A DNA stretch of 64,000 nt from Psilocybe azurescens (lineage: Eukaryota; Basidiomycota; Agaricomycetes; Agaricales; Agrocybaceae). The stretch's first letter is position 1; the number at the start of each line of letters is the position of its first letter. The stretch covers positions 806,001-870,000 of the forward strand of contig JAJIRX010000500.1 of the NCBI GenBank assembly GCA_023853785.1, given 5' to 3'. The position numbers and the translations under genes were made by a program. Under the pieces are notes generated by a model that searched no databases, had not been told where the DNA came from, and was given only the letters and a program-made list of their open reading frames with translations. Shown piece after piece: positions 63,501 through 64,000 of this stretch.

Positions 63501-64000
63501 TCGAGACAAGTCACAAAGGTAGAATAAAGGAGAATGGCAAATGAATAGGAGAAGGGAAAGGATTCATTTTGCCCACAATGCAAACAGCCAATAGAAAGGC
63601 CCGAGCAGCGGCGTCAAATGGCCCTGTGATCAGAACCTTCTAGACCCAACCTTGCAAGAGGTCCAGGTTATAACGCGAACAGCGTTAGTGCCATATATTA
63701 CACTGACTGCTCAAGGGCAACCCATAAATTGAAACCATGATTATGATTGACGCAGACAAAAATGCATCTGCGACAAGCAGAACCCCTGATAAAAGAAAAG
63801 AAAATTAAATGAAGTGTCCGACAGAGTTATGTCGAACGGTAGTGATGTGATGTGGTGCGGTGAGTAAGTCTGCCTTCTGTCCTTCCAAGGGAATAGGATT
63901 TCCAACCAGTGTGGTGTTCAAAAAGAGTGGTGTGAGTAGTAGGATCTGTGTGTCTGCGTGTGTCGCAAAAGAGAAGTTGAACAAGGGGGCAATAACAATG
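57567..64000. other. Gene-poor right end of the window
   Basis: About 6.4 kb without a gene I can support. Frames of 60-101 codons at 58117-58404, 60076-60681, 61681-62026, 62414-62735 and 63033-63272 exist but show no motifs and often overlap each other in different frames. A short tandem repeat lies at 60048-60083. The last 500 bases look like untranslated or promoter sequence of a gene beyond the edge. Confidence 0.4.
60048..60083. repeat. 14-bp tandem repeat, two and a half copies
   Basis: ATGGTAGTGCTAAA occurs at 60048-60061 and 60062-60075, and a partial copy ATGGTAAT follows. It is a short local duplication in non-coding sequence. Confidence 0.85.

Overview
This is nuclear DNA from a filamentous fungus, most likely an agaricomycete (mushroom-type basidiomycete). 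Genes lie on both strands and most are cut by many 45-65 bp GT-AG introns. The families fit: a secreted aryl-alcohol-oxidase-type GMC enzyme, a GH18 chitinase, an F-box/LRR-like protein, a Gti1/Pac2 (WOPR) regulator and a Vps3844-type ER protein. There is no operon, CRISPR array or phage. Almost no gene reads as one open frame, so the calls come from splicing fragments by hand and recognising conserved motifs.

Layout. 1-2006 (-): N-terminal half of eIF4G, running off the left edge. 2746-5100 (-): GMC oxidoreductase. 6177-8882 (-): uncharacterised protein with a coiled coil, GKGKGK tracts and a four-fold repeat. 9940-11038 (+): SAP-like protein. 11258-14038 (+): mitochondrial P-loop ATPase. 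14691-16913 (-): Nab2-type poly(A) RNA-binding protein, with an intron-bearing tRNA-Gly(GCC) upstream at 17138. 21196-22199 (-): PCL-type cyclin. 26006-26991 (-): GNAT acetyltransferase. 30442-31486 (-): glycerate-kinase-like P-loop kinase, head to head with RER1 at 31649-32561 (+). 32562-38170: gene-poor, with a 120-bp tandem duplication, a small TA-flanked MITE and a broken repeat-containing gene. 38171-38244 (-): tRNA-Val(AAC). 38349-40065 (+): PIG-U. 40166-42438 (-): membrane-anchored cysteine-synthase-like enzyme. 42815-43408 (+): CoA-binding protein. 43876-45592 (+): GH18 chitinase. 47897-49867 (-): C2H2 factor. 50238-51476 (+): mitochondrial carrier. 51727-53039 (-): F-box-type protein. 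53405-54576 (+): Vps3844 protein. 56427-57566 (-): Gti1/Pac2. The last 6.4 kb holds no gene I can support.

The genes are a mixture of housekeeping functions (translation, mRNA maturation, ER/Golgi retrieval, GPI anchoring, mitochondrial transport), secreted enzymes and regulators. I see no biosynthetic cluster. Several pairs are divergent with 160-380 bp between start codons and may share promoters.

The strongest general signal is technical. At least eighteen conserved coding regions need a one-base insertion or deletion, nearly always in a homopolymer run, to restore the frame. Because these are essential genes, uncorrected sequencing error is the likely cause, and automatic gene models here should be distrusted. 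The most interesting biological signals are a 6-nt microexon in RER1, two unrecognised internally repeated proteins (6.2-7.3 kb and 36.1-37.6 kb), the intron-bearing tRNA-Gly and a pogo/Tc1-type MITE. I did not find a convincing new multi-gene system.
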